A stretch of DNA of 44,192 nucleotides from a virus: IMG/VR virus record IMGVR_UViG_3300010885_016315, positions 1 to 44,192 of that record; one strand, written 5' to 3'. Made by a program: the position numbers and the translations under genes. The notes under the pieces were generated by a model. It did no database searches and was not told the DNA's origin. It saw only the letters and a list, made by a program, of their open reading frames with translations. Of this stretch, positions 22,000-30,617 are shown piece after piece (the first letter of the stretch is position 1; each line of letters opens with the position of its first letter).

Positions 22000-23991
22000 T
22001 TATCTCTTTAGCCTTCCTGCTAACCACAGAATGTCGTTTAGTTCAGTATTTATTGATTCTGATACTGTGTTTTGCTTTGATGTTTTTTTATCTTCTTTGA
22101 ACCAACCTTTAACATCATCACCCGAATAGTAACGTGTTTCTGGTTGACGATACGGGGTATTACTTAAAACAGGATTTGGGTCAGTATATTTTCTACCGTC
22201 GGCGTCTTGGCGGTATTTTATTTCGCCTCCAAACAGTCCTTTATCTCTTAAAGGATATTTTTCATCAGAATTACTGGATGACTTTGGCATTGCTGCACCG
22301 CCATCAGCTGATGCCGAAGAACCTCTTGCAACATCAGTTGGTGCTCCGTTGGCTGCAGCAGATTTAGCAAAGTCTGCTCTAGCCTTTTCTGCATCTAGTT
22401 TTGATTTGACATCAGCTGCTACTCTTTCTGCGTTTGCTGCATTGGCTTTTGTAGCAGCATCAATGTCTGCCTGACTAGGTTCGGCACTGGTGCTGGTTTT
22501 AGTACTTGTTGGTACTTCAGGTTTTTTATTTTTTTCTAATTCTGATCTTAACCATTGCTCTGACCCAGGCCCCGGGCGAGCACTAGGTTTTACTGGTTGT
22601 AGATCGTAGGGATCGTCTTCAGCAGGTTTATTTGGCGAAGGGCTTGGGCCAGGTCTTGGTCCAGGTCCGGGAGTTGGTACAGGTCCGGGTGTTGGATCAA
22701 CTGTTGGCTTTGGTCCTTGACCGTCATCTTTATCAGCAAGTCCATAACCAATTAATCCACCGCCTACTGCTGCAGCGGCTGCGGTAGCTGCTCTGCTCAA
22801 TGGTTTGCCGCCTGTTTTAGGTACGGGTTCTGTAGTAACCGTTGCCTTAGGAGCAACAGGTTCTGCTTTAGGAGCAGCAGGTGTTGCCTTAGGAACAACA
22901 CCACGTTCACCTCTACGCCATACTGCTGGATCTTTGGCTTGATTATATTTAATATCTTTTAAAGGATTACCCATTGAGTCAACTGGGCCAACAGGTTGTC
23001 TGCCAAACACTTTTGGCAAATCAATATCGCCGGTGCGAGTTCGTTTGACTATATTGGATACTTCATTGCCGTAGCCTCGCATTTGTCTTAAAGCGGCCAA
23101 TCCAGCACCAAACTTATCCTCTAAGGTTTTAATTAACTGTGCTTTGTCTTCTTCAAGTCGTTTAATTTTATGCTTTAGCTTTTGTTTCCGATCCATGGGC
23201 TTATTACCTTCCTTTAACTTTGGTGCGTCAGGTGTAGCTGCTACACCTTTGTCTTTGTCTACTGCTGTTTTTAGTTCTTGATCTGACGGGAAAAATGATC
23301 CTGTACGATACTTATCCCTGGCCGCTTGTACGGCCACAGCCGGTAGACCTAGCACAGGAACAGCTCCAGCAGCTGAAATAGCTGAACCAGCATAGTCGCC
23401 CAGGCTTGCTCTTCTCAATGCATCAGCACCTTGATAAGCAACATTCAATCCTGGAACTGCCTTGGCTATTGTTCCACCTATCTTGGGTAAAAATTGTCCC
23501 GCAGTGGCGGCTAATCCTGTTAGTCCGGCCACATCTGCTGCCTTGCTATACGGTGTTAAATTTTCTGCACCTTTGACTGCTGCTGTGACAGGAGCTGCAG
23601 GTTGTGGCGCAGGCACTGATGGTTTTGCACCTTGTCCGGGAACCGCTGGGTTCTGCTTAAAATGTTGTAACAGGGCTAAATTTGCTTCCTTGGACCCTGC
23701 TTGGTATTTGCCTGCTCCCAGTACCGAATCAACTTTGGCCTGATCTAATCTATCTGCCTTGGATCCAAATTGCCCTTGACTCAGTGACATTAAATCAGAG
23801 CCAGTTTTTCCTAGCTTTTTTTCCCGTTGGGCATAATATTTTTTTGAAGCCGAGTCATAATCCACAACAGGTGGCGGCTGCTGACTATTTGGCGGTATTT
23901 TTATTTGATCTGCAAAATTGGGTTGGCCAGGGATATATCCGCCCTCGGTGATCAAATTTAAATAACTATTAAATTGTTTAATTTCTTTCAT
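22000..23991 (-). CDS. large low-complexity phage protein, candidate packaged protein
   Basis: A 663-residue protein starting MKEIKQFNSYLNLITE (I-x-E at 14-16). Hydrophobic/Ala-rich helices (AGSAISAAGAVPVLGLPAVA; AATAAAAAVGGGLIGYGLA) could be membrane-active. A Lys-rich coiled coil lies near 275-295 (KQKLKHKIKRLEEDKAQLIK), and a PGP/PTP repeat region near 430-460. The C-terminus ends SESINTELNDILWLAGRLKR. The DNA for ESIN contains a late-promoter box for the next gene. It overlaps the lysozyme gene by ATGA. Confidence 0.75.
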   Translation of the reverse strand: MKEIKQFNSYLNLITEGGYIPGQPNFADQIKIPPNSQQPPPVVDYDSASKKYYAQREKKLGKTGSDLMSLSQGQFGSKADRLDQAKVDSVLGAGKYQAGSKEANLALLQHFKQNPAVPGQGAKPSVPAPQPAAPVTAAVKGAENLTPYSKAADVAGLTGLAATAGQFLPKIGGTIAKAVPGLNVAYQGADALRRASLGDYAGSAISAAGAVPVLGLPAVAVQAARDKYRTGSFFPSDQELKTAVDKDKGVAATPDAPKLKEGNKPMDRKQKLKHKIKRLEEDKAQLIKTLEDKFGAGLAALRQMRGYGNEVSNIVKRTRTGDIDLPKVFGRQPVGPVDSMGNPLKDIKYNQAKDPAVWRRGERGVVPKATPAAPKAEPVAPKATVTTEPVPKTGGKPLSRAATAAAAAVGGGLIGYGLADKDDGQGPKPTVDPTPGPVPTPGPGPRPGPSPSPNKPAEDDPYDLQPVKPSARPGPGSEQWLRSELEKNKKPEVPTSTKTSTSAEPSQADIDAATKANAANAERVAADVKSKLDAEKARADFAKSAAANGAPTDVARGSSASADGGAAMPKSSSNSDEKYPLRDKGLFGGEIKYRQDADGRKYTDPNPVLSNTPYRQPETRYYSGDDVKGWFKEDKKTSKQNTVSESINTELNDILWLAGRLKR
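22047..22054 (-). promoter_or_regulatory. late-type box AATAAATA inside the 3' end of the upstream gene
   Basis: AATAAATA on the minus strand, 48 bases before the ATG at 21998, embedded in the codons for E-S-I-N-T at the C-terminus of the 663-residue protein. Confidence 0.5.
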
Positions 23992-25691
23992 CGTTTACCT
24001 GACAGGCGCAAAATATCCTGTATTTCTTTATTTATGGATTCAGGCACTCGTATGCGTTCCTTCTCCTCGGGTGGTACTCGCCCCACTGTGACTGTGTCAA
24101 TGAACTTATCCCAAGCACCAGCTGGTTTTCTAATCTCGGAATCTTTGGCGGTATCAGTCATTGACAATGGTGGAACAACGTTAACTGCAGGTTCTGGCTT
24201 CTTTTCAGGTTCTTTGGTTGGTACCTTTGGTACCACAGATACCGGTTCAATCATGGATCTGGCAGGTACTCGCTGAACAGCAGCTCTCCGTGCCAGCAAC
24301 TCGTCGTTGGCCTGTCTTAGTGCTTCGTCAGGAGATATACCCATGCTGCTTTTTGCCTTGGCATGGGTATCTGCATAATCTACAGGTTGCCCGTATCCTT
24401 GTTTGGTTTGCGGAACAAACTTATCGCCAACTTTGAATCCTAGCGAAAAGTCAGGCATCTGTACCAATGGTTCTCCATTGGGTCCACGTACTGGCTTTGT
24501 TACATCTGATGATGGTTTGGCTGCACTACCACGATCATTTGATCGTGCTGCAAGTTTTGAATCGCCACTGACTGCAGCTAATTCGCTTCTTCCAAGTTGT
24601 GTGCCTGGCGCATAGGCAGCACCGCCTACTGCTGCAATAACAGCTTGGTGTGCATCTTTTTGATTTTTGTAGGTTTTACTTAGTCCTGCATTTTTTAAAT
24701 ACTGTATTGTTGCAGCTTTGGAAATTGCAGGATCATTGAGTAACAAATCCGGATCTTTAACTAATGCTCCGTTAAGTCCTAGATCTTTGTCTAATCGTTC
24801 GTAGTTGGCACGACCGGTAATCTGAATTGGGCCGCGTCCTCGATATTGATAGCCGCCAATTTTTGAATATGCAGTATCAAAGAATTTTTTATCGTCTGCC
24901 TTGATTGCATCTAGTTGTGAATTACTGTAACGTCTGAGTTGTGGGAATTTTTCTCTAATACGGTCATTTGAAGTATTACGATAACTGACTTCACCAACAT
25001 TTTTACCTCCTGATTCTCTAGATATCTTGGCGGCAATTGCTCTTCTGACATAAGGATCCGGGAAATGTTTCTCTAATTCCTTGTCAAGATCAACTTTGTC
25101 AGCTTCGGTTACCGCGAACTTTTTTTTTACATTTTCGTTTTGCTGTTCGGGCCAGCTTTTATATCTTTGTTCAATGCGTCGTTCCATGTCGCGAACATAG
25201 CTGTCAGAATTGGTCTCTGAGTCAGGGTCAGGCGCACGCACAGGCTGATCATCTCCCATGGGGAAATCTCTTTGTGGTTTATTAGAACTAGGTTTAGCCG
25301 CTTGCGGAACATCCGGCTTTCCACTGGGTGTTGTTGCTACTGCAGTATCGCCATCTTTAAATGCAGAACTTATTGCAGCACTGCCTAGATCCCACCCTTG
25401 TCTTGCAGTTTTACCTAGTGCGTCACCAACTGCAGTAGGTAAATCTTTTTTTGATCTATCTGGATCTTTGAAATAATTGTATGCTGTTGCTCCGGCAATA
25501 GCTGATCTAATTGGCTTATTAGCTGCAAAACCAATTATTTTGCCGGCTGCCGGAACTGCAATATCAGCAACACCAGGACCTTTTGCTACTGCAGCCGCTG
25601 GTTCTGCTGCTTTTGCAGCGGCGCTGCCTTTTTGTAGGAGTTTACCAAGGAAGTCCCACTTGCCTTCGCCTATGATTTCTTTAGCTTTCAT
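23988..25691 (-). CDS. GH19-type peptidoglycan hydrolase with capsid-targeting-like N-terminus
   Basis: A 567-residue protein. Residues about 200-360 form a glycoside hydrolase family 19 (chitinase/lysozyme) domain: SRESGGKN with catalytic-type E226, then YRGRGPIQITGRANYERL (283-300), the strongest family signature. The N-terminus is MKAKEIIGE (I-x-E at 7-9), followed by Ala-rich hydrophobic helices (about 40-75) and a charged linker. The C-terminus has ESINKEIQDILRLSGKR, shared with the downstream gene. Instead of an endolysin of 150-250 residues, this is a large multi-domain protein within a cluster of head-type proteins, so a virion-associated, possibly injected muralytic enzyme is likely. 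Confidence 0.85.
   Translation of the reverse strand: MKAKEIIGEGKWDFLGKLLQKGSAAAKAAEPAAAVAKGPGVADIAVPAAGKIIGFAANKPIRSAIAGATAYNYFKDPDRSKKDLPTAVGDALGKTARQGWDLGSAAISSAFKDGDTAVATTPSGKPDVPQAAKPSSNKPQRDFPMGDDQPVRAPDPDSETNSDSYVRDMERRIEQRYKSWPEQQNENVKKKFAVTEADKVDLDKELEKHFPDPYVRRAIAAKISRESGGKNVGEVSYRNTSNDRIREKFPQLRRYSNSQLDAIKADDKKFFDTAYSKIGGYQYRGRGPIQITGRANYERLDKDLGLNGALVKDPDLLLNDPAISKAATIQYLKNAGLSKTYKNQKDAHQAVIAAVGGAAYAPGTQLGRSELAAVSGDSKLAARSNDRGSAAKPSSDVTKPVRGPNGEPLVQMPDFSLGFKVGDKFVPQTKQGYGQPVDYADTHAKAKSSMGISPDEALRQANDELLARRAAVQRVPARSMIEPVSVVPKVPTKEPEKKPEPAVNVVPPLSMTDTAKDSEIRKPAGAWDKFIDTVTVGRVPPEEKERIRVPESINKEIQDILRLSGKR
24029..24036 (-). promoter_or_regulatory. late-type box CATAAATA inside the GH19 gene
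   Basis: CATAAATA on the minus strand, 37 bases before the ATG at 23991, embedded in the codons for E-S-I-N-K near the C-terminus of the GH19 protein. Confidence 0.6.
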
Positions 25692-26701
25692 TATGCAAAT
25701 CTATCTTTCTTGGGACGACCACGACCTTTTGGTGTCATATCAACATCAGCACCGCGATCTACTGCATCATAATCACGCTCGTGTTTGGTACCAGTTTTAG
25801 TGATTGTTTTTTTACCGTGTGCAGTTTTGCCTTCTTGATCATCCATGCGCTTTTTAGCATCGGCTACTGTAGGAAAACCTTCTTTAACTGGATATGTTTT
25901 TCCGCCTACATTAAACTTATCTTTGTGTTGTGCTTTTGCTTTTGCTAATTCGCCGCTAAACTCGTTTCCTTCGTCTTTCATTTTAGACTTCTTTGCACCG
26001 GCAATTTTATCAGCATAAGTGATCTTGTTTGGAGGTGGTGCTAACTTAGCAAACTTTTGTTGTTTAGGAGTCAATTGATCTTCGTTGTAGTCACCTTCGT
26101 TCGTCTTATTAGATGGATTAGTTGTTCCTTTAGCATCTTTGTTAGGCATGCTAGGCAAAAATGGTGTGTTAGCAGGCCGGCCTGCTTTTTCTGCTTCTGC
26201 TCGACGAGCTACATGAGCGTCTGCCGCTGCATCAAGACCAGGCGTAGGCTTAAATTTTGCCCCAGTCATTAAATCCATTGCTGAATCCTCACCCATCTTC
26301 TTGCCAGCGGCCGCGGCTTTCTGAAACTTCTCCTTGCCATACTTCTTACGACCAATGCTTGCAGCAAGACCTTCAGGATTTTCTATACCGCCTTGCTTTT
26401 TTAAAGCTCCAACAGTTTTCTTGAAACCCATGTACTTTTCATTTAGTTGCTTTTCAACTTGTGCAACTGCTTCAGCAACAGCACCTTTGCTTTTAGTTTT
26501 AGCAGCTTTCTTCATTGGCTCTTTGGTATCACCGTCTTTGTCCATGTCAAGAAAGTCTGGCTTGCTGCCTTTGCTTTCTTCTACACACTTGCACTTTGCT
26601 TTGCCGCAAGTTTTGCAAACTGCCTTGCCTTCGGTTAACATATTTTTAACTGAGTCAAGATTGTTAAACTTCTTTAGGATATCATAGATATTGTTTGACA
26701 T
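25691..26701 (-). CDS. basic AT-hook protein with Cys cluster, candidate packaged head protein
   Basis: A 336-residue Lys-rich protein. It begins with a helix ending NMLTE (L22-T-E24), followed by a possible zinc knuckle with C29, C32, C37 and C39. Next come KPDFLDMDKDGDTKEPMKKA (a conserved phage segment, Asp-rich like a calcium loop), a KKQGGIENPEGLAASIGRKK module, and a C-terminal AT-hook GRGRPKK (326-332). The AT-hook predicts minor-groove DNA binding, so a DNA-associated internal head protein is a reasonable inference. It couples to both neighbours by overlapping stop/start codons. Confidence 0.75.
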   Translation of the reverse strand: MSNNIYDILKKFNNLDSVKNMLTEGKAVCKTCGKAKCKCVEESKGSKPDFLDMDKDGDTKEPMKKAAKTKSKGAVAEAVAQVEKQLNEKYMGFKKTVGALKKQGGIENPEGLAASIGRKKYGKEKFQKAAAAGKKMGEDSAMDLMTGAKFKPTPGLDAAADAHVARRAEAEKAGRPANTPFLPSMPNKDAKGTTNPSNKTNEGDYNEDQLTPKQQKFAKLAPPPNKITYADKIAGAKKSKMKDEGNEFSGELAKAKAQHKDKFNVGGKTYPVKEGFPTVADAKKRMDDQEGKTAHGKKTITKTGTKHERDYDAVDRGADVDMTPKGRGRPKKDRFA

Positions 26702-27324
26702 TATTTTTTTCCTTTACGCATGTCGGTAATTTTATTTTGGTTTGATCCTACTGGACTCTTAACGCCTTGTGGAATCTGATTAGTTGTCGCTGCCTTGGGA
26801 GTTTTTTCTGACGCACGAGTCGCAGTCAACTTGGGATCTTTAAATCCCATCATCTTGGGTGAAGTTTCTTCTAGTTCTTTAAGCATACTATCTCTACGCC
26901 GATCGCCTACTAGGTCTTGTGCACCAGCAACATCTTTAAGTTCGCCATCTAGTAACAATGCACCAGTATGGTCTTTGCCATATGCTTCAAATGCATCATT
27001 GTCGTCGGCCTGCTGCTTACCATATACACATACCCATTCAGCTAGCATACCGGTACGCTCACGTAACAGTTGTGCAATTTGTACTGGGGTAGTAGGATAT
27101 GCTACCGTGGCTTCAAACTGCCAGCACTCGCATGCACCCCACTTGGGAAATTCTCTGTGTTCCATAACTGGGAGACTTTTAGGAGCAGTGATGCTCACTA
27201 ACTCGTATGCATCAAGTGCGTTCTTGATTTCTTCCATTACTTCTTTGGGATTTTGTCTAGCGACTTTGATCCTAAACTCGTAGTTTGTATTTCGTTCTGA
27301 AATGTAAGCGTGTAGACTTTTCAT
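26701..27324 (-). CDS. phage protein of unknown function, candidate packaged protein
   Basis: A 207-residue protein beginning MKSLHAYISE (I-x-E at 8-10). Residues 15-110 look like an alpha/beta fold (YEFRIKVARQNPKEVMEEIK then WQFEATVAYPTTPVQIAQLL), and the C-terminus is basic and disordered (TDMRKGKK). No family recognised with certainty. A late box lies 23 bases upstream with an AGGAT ribosome site. Confidence 0.7.
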   Translation of the reverse strand: MKSLHAYISERNTNYEFRIKVARQNPKEVMEEIKNALDAYELVSITAPKSLPVMEHREFPKWGACECWQFEATVAYPTTPVQIAQLLRERTGMLAEWVCVYGKQQADDNDAFEAYGKDHTGALLLDGELKDVAGAQDLVGDRRRDSMLKELEETSPKMMGFKDPKLTATRASEKTPKAATTNQIPQGVKSPVGSNQNKITDMRKGKK

Positions 27325-27346
27325 AGGTTTTATCCTGTTTATAGAG

Positions 27347-27354
27347 TATTTATG
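27347..27354 (-). promoter_or_regulatory. T4-type late promoter box CATAAATA
   Basis: CATAAATA on the minus strand overlapping the stop of the gp16-like gene, followed by ACAGGAT and the ATG at 27324. Confidence 0.7.
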
Positions 27355-27844
27355 TGTTTTTGTTCTTTTGGAGAATCTGTTCTAGTAGAGCATTACGATC
27401 TAGCACAATGCCCTGCCCGTCAACTGCACGATTCCCCGGATCATCTTTGCTCATCTGATGATCCAATCTAGCCTTTTGTAACTGCAAGCTGACCATGCGT
27501 AGCTTCTTGTCCATTTTGGCAGTTTTAGCGGTAATAGCATGCCCTAGTAGCGTACCAGCTGTTTGAAATACTACTCCGCCAAATCTGGGATCCATGTTCA
27601 TTCCAAGATCCATTAGATCTTCAAATTTTGCTTTGGCCAAATCTGCAAGCTCGTCCATTTCCGCATCGCTGGCTTCTAGGTCGCGCACTGTGGGCAATGC
27701 TAGATCAATTTTATCTATAGCGTCATTGACTTGGGCTATTATGTCTTGTTGGTCTTGTATAGTTTGAAATGCTTCGCTGGTTTCTGCTGAGGCATCTGCA
27801 GGAACTTCAGGAAGATCAAATAGTTCGGCTAGTTTCTTGGTCAT
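27350..27844 (-). CDS. 16: terminase small subunit (gp16-like)
   Basis: A 164-residue helical protein whose centre (DPRFGGVVFQTAGTLLGHAI then TAKTAKMDKKLRMVSLQLQK) has the layout of DNA-packaging small subunits of T4-like phages, where paired helices form the DNA-recognition ring that regulates gp17. The N-terminus is acidic (KLAELFDLPEVPADASAETS). It lies directly downstream of the gp4-like nuclease. In T4, gp16 is adjacent to gp17; here about 10.6 kb of other genes separate them. Confidence 0.75.
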   Translation of the reverse strand: MTKKLAELFDLPEVPADASAETSEAFQTIQDQQDIIAQVNDAIDKIDLALPTVRDLEASDAEMDELADLAKAKFEDLMDLGMNMDPRFGGVVFQTAGTLLGHAITAKTAKMDKKLRMVSLQLQKARLDHQMSKDDPGNRAVDGQGIVLDRNALLEQILQKNKNT

Positions 27845-27852
27845 GCTCGTAT

Positions 27853-28290
27853 TTACCGAGCTCGACCTTGGTGGAAGATATCATTTTCTGTTAGCACACG
27901 AAAACGCAATCCATTTTGGCCGCACCAGGCTTGTGCTGCTTGCCACTTGTACATGTTTAGTACTGCTGCTGCTTGATCACGCGGACTTTTGCCTGCTGCT
28001 TCTAGTGTGGTTTGTTTAGTGGGTTTAATTTCTATTAGCTCGCCGTACTTTTCACCGTTTTTGTTTACATACATGATCATGAAATCAGGTACGTAAATTG
28101 TATTACGATTTGTAAACGGATTCTTATACGGTATATGTATTGCTTCACTAGCCCATTGTAGCACAGCTGGATTCTCGTCACAGAATCGCATAAAGCTGTG
28201 TTCCCAGCTACTGCGGAATTGAGGAACTTTTTTGCCTACGTATTTGTCAGCATTGACAATTTGATAAAAGCCGTTAGCGTATTTGCCCAT
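27853..28290 (-). CDS. 4: head completion nuclease (gp4-like, TnsA-like fold)
   Basis: A 145-residue protein matching T4 gp4-type head-completion proteins, which have a PD-(D/E)xK/TnsA-like nuclease fold: SSWEHSFMRFCDENP (E30), IYVPDFMIMY (D70) and GELIEIKPTKQ (E85, K87) supply the acidic/lysine active site. It likely trims or seals the packaged DNA end before tail joining. Overlaps the upstream gene by one base (TAATG) and is followed within 8 bases by the gp16-like gene. Confidence 0.8.
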   Translation of the reverse strand: MGKYANGFYQIVNADKYVGKKVPQFRSSWEHSFMRFCDENPAVLQWASEAIHIPYKNPFTNRNTIYVPDFMIMYVNKNGEKYGELIEIKPTKQTTLEAAGKSPRDQAAAVLNMYKWQAAQAWCGQNGLRFRVLTENDIFHQGRAR

Positions 28291-28688
28291 TATGCCAAGA
28301 TAGTTCTGGTTATGTAGTTGTTGATTACAGGTTGGTTAGTAATGCCAAGGAAACTAGTTCCAATCCGGCTTAGATTTAAAAACATAGCAGTGTAAGCATC
28401 AAGTTCATTGGATGGCAATTTTTGAAATTCTTTTAGTGTATCCATGGGATTTGTACCTTGTTTAACACTTGTATAAATTACAGCACTGGCCAATGCACGG
28501 GCAGCATTTTTATTATCAGTAATTGTTTCAAAATAAGCAATTACGGCTGTATCTATATTAGACGATACTTCAATTGGGGCTTCAAAAAAATTATTAAAAT
28601 ATTTTTGTACATCCCTTTCTACTAAAGAATTTAAATTTACTGCACGAAGATTAGTAGGTTGTTTGACAGTATTAACAATATTGGCCAT
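28290..28688 (-). CDS. conserved phage structural-region protein, unknown function
   Basis: A 132-residue protein, largely helical (LVERDVQKYFNNFFEAPIEV; ARALASAVIYTSVKQGTNPM), in the tail/head-completion block. No specific family recognised. Overlaps the gp4-like gene by a single base. Confidence 0.65.
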   Translation of the reverse strand: MANIVNTVKQPTNLRAVNLNSLVERDVQKYFNNFFEAPIEVSSNIDTAVIAYFETITDNKNAARALASAVIYTSVKQGTNPMDTLKEFQKLPSNELDAYTAMFLNLSRIGTSFLGITNQPVINNYITRTILA

Positions 28689-28690
28689 TA

Positions 28691-28873
28691 TTAATCCTTA
28701 GCTATTTGGTGATTACTGGGCATTGTTGGTCGAAGATTGTTCATTTTAGACACTATCCTCTCTTTATAAATCTCTTCGATTGTAGTTGTGTTTCTCTGAT
28801 TCAATTGTTCTTGAGTTAATCCGCTGCCAGTACCAAATACTGTAGTTGTAAAAATTTGACTATTTGATTGCAT
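28691..28873 (-). CDS. small hypothetical protein
   Basis: A 60-residue protein, Gln/Thr/Asn-rich (SNSQIFTTTVFGTGSGLTQE), with a basic helical middle (IYKERIVSKMNNLRP). It occupies the two-base-spaced slot between two structural genes, so it is probably translated. Function unknown. Confidence 0.6.
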   Translation of the reverse strand: MQSNSQIFTTTVFGTGSGLTQEQLNQRNTTTIEEIYKERIVSKMNNLRPTMPSNHQIAKD

Positions 28874-28874
28874 G

Positions 28875-30605
28875 TTATATTGTAACTCCTTGTGTTGGTG
28901 CAGGTGGAGTCAAGCTTCCTAATGGTCCACCATTCCATGGTGTTAATGTAACTGGATCAGTCCCGCCAACAAAACTTTTAGCTGACTGAGATGCAATATT
29001 AATTGACGGTGGTATTACTGTTCCGGCCAATGGTGTTTGACTTAATAATGAGGCCGGCGATACACTTGATGCAAAGCTGGCCAATTGACTGGTCCCGGTC
29101 TGGAACACTGCCGCTGCTCCAGGTATAGATTGACCTATTCCTTGTGGTAGTCCTGATAATGCATTAGTTAACGCACCGCTAGCTTCACTTGCTTGTAACG
29201 ACTTCATGTTTTCCTGTTGCTTTCGAACAGCATCAGCCAAGAAATCAAAACTAGGTTGTTGTACACTCGAAGTAACTTGCCCAGATTTGTTAACATTAAA
29301 AACTTGATTCAATGATCCACCAGATAATTTATTTCCAATTCCAGATACAGCTCCCTTGATAGAATTTACCAAATTTTGTCCTGTACCAGAATTAATAAAA
29401 GCACCAGTAGCAACACCTGCTGCTGCAGCAACACTGGGGCTGGTAATACCTGACGCTGCTAATCCTGCGCCAACAGCCAGTCCAGGTATCAATGATCCTG
29501 AATTAACTGATGCTCCATTACTTGTTGCACTTCCGCCGGCTAATGCAGTAGAACCGCTGGCATTTTGTACTCCTGGAAAATTATTATTGGTCAATGATCC
29601 GGTAGTAGGAATAAAAAATCTATCTCTTGGATCTTTAAGACTCAACACATCAGTCAATGCCGTGGTCAATTCTGTTTTGGCCAGACCTCTGAGATCAACA
29701 TTTTTATTTTTTTCTACTGCACGAAACGCTTTAAATGCTGCGGCACCAAAATTGCCAGCACTGCCATCTTTGACAATATCATCAACGGCATTTAAAATTC
29801 CGCCTGGTCCCATGATACTGTTAGTGCCACCGCCAGCTGGTGTAAGCGGGCTTGGCGATTTATCATAATGCAAATCAGCAAATCCACGTACTGTATTTGG
29901 TGTTACATATCCACTGGCATATAATACTGTTTCGTAGGCAATTGCCATTGTGCAGTCAAGTCCGTCGTTGCCCTTGACATCATGTGTGCCATGACTGAAA
30001 GAAGTTATAGTTGGGTTCACTAACGTGTATTCACTGAATTTCTTTTGGTGTAAACTATAAATTCTAATGGCTTGAATAAATTGTTGTTCGTTTTGGCTAT
30101 CAAAAGATCGAGGACTATATCCAAATCTATTTAATAGTTCTCTTTGGGTGTCATTATATAAAGACGGTGCTTGATGCAGTGGATTTACCGTACCAGTTGA
30201 GCTACTATAACCTATGTCTGCATCTCTATAATAATAGGTAAAATAATCATACCAGAATCCACGTACAACATTTGCCATATCATCATGAAAGGTGATATTA
30301 ATATCGCTATAGTTTATTTTTGTTTGAATAATATTGGGTCTATTGTACTCATTGAGTGTTTTACTTTGTATATTAAATTTTGGTAGATCAATTGACTTAA
30401 CTAACATACCTTGTTCAACCAACTTGTTCTTATCTCGTATCTTGGTCAGCTGAGGATTGATATCAAAAAACACATGATAAATCCAATTGGACTTTGGGCT
30501 TAGTCTAAAATTATTATCAACGAACAAACGAGCAGCATGCTGGAAATCGTGGATTTGATCTCCTCGAGCTACTTGTTTAAAAAAATTATTAAAAATATCT
30601 GACAT
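28875..30605 (-). CDS. tail-tube-fold virion protein with long Ala/Gly/Ser tail
   Basis: A 576-residue protein. Residues about 35-250 look like a tail-tube-type fold: YHVFFDINPQ, VKSIDLPKFNIQSKTLNEYN, INITFHDDMANVVRGFWYDY and VNPTITSFSHGTHDVKGNDG are the alternating strands found in gp19/gp54/gp48-like proteins, and the tube gene gp19 is the next gene upstream. The remainder (about 265-576) is Ala/Gly/Ser/Pro-rich and probably disordered. I infer a tube-cap or baseplate-tube connector role. The late box ends 12 bases before the ATG and no Shine-Dalgarno is visible. Confidence 0.65.
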   Translation of the reverse strand: MSDIFNNFFKQVARGDQIHDFQHAARLFVDNNFRLSPKSNWIYHVFFDINPQLTKIRDKNKLVEQGMLVKSIDLPKFNIQSKTLNEYNRPNIIQTKINYSDINITFHDDMANVVRGFWYDYFTYYYRDADIGYSSSTGTVNPLHQAPSLYNDTQRELLNRFGYSPRSFDSQNEQQFIQAIRIYSLHQKKFSEYTLVNPTITSFSHGTHDVKGNDGLDCTMAIAYETVLYASGYVTPNTVRGFADLHYDKSPSPLTPAGGGTNSIMGPGGILNAVDDIVKDGSAGNFGAAAFKAFRAVEKNKNVDLRGLAKTELTTALTDVLSLKDPRDRFFIPTTGSLTNNNFPGVQNASGSTALAGGSATSNGASVNSGSLIPGLAVGAGLAASGITSPSVAAAAGVATGAFINSGTGQNLVNSIKGAVSGIGNKLSGGSLNQVFNVNKSGQVTSSVQQPSFDFLADAVRKQQENMKSLQASEASGALTNALSGLPQGIGQSIPGAAAVFQTGTSQLASFASSVSPASLLSQTPLAGTVIPPSINIASQSAKSFVGGTDPVTLTPWNGGPLGSLTPPAPTQGVTI

Positions 30606-30617
30606 AATAGTTATAGG

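Noticed and set aside
20300-22000. Repeat array or CRISPR in the Ala/Pro-rich region of the 749-residue protein
   Set aside because: The near-duplicate segments are in-frame protein repeats of differing length, without regular spacers.
26795-27283. 162-residue plus-strand frame
   Set aside because: Lies entirely opposite the 207-residue gene, Ser/Cys-rich shadow composition, no ribosome site.
29356-29868. 170-residue open frame on the plus strand opposite the tube-like protein
   Set aside because: It is a mirror of the Ala/Gly/Ser-rich coding stretch on the minus strand; no ribosome site and low-complexity composition.
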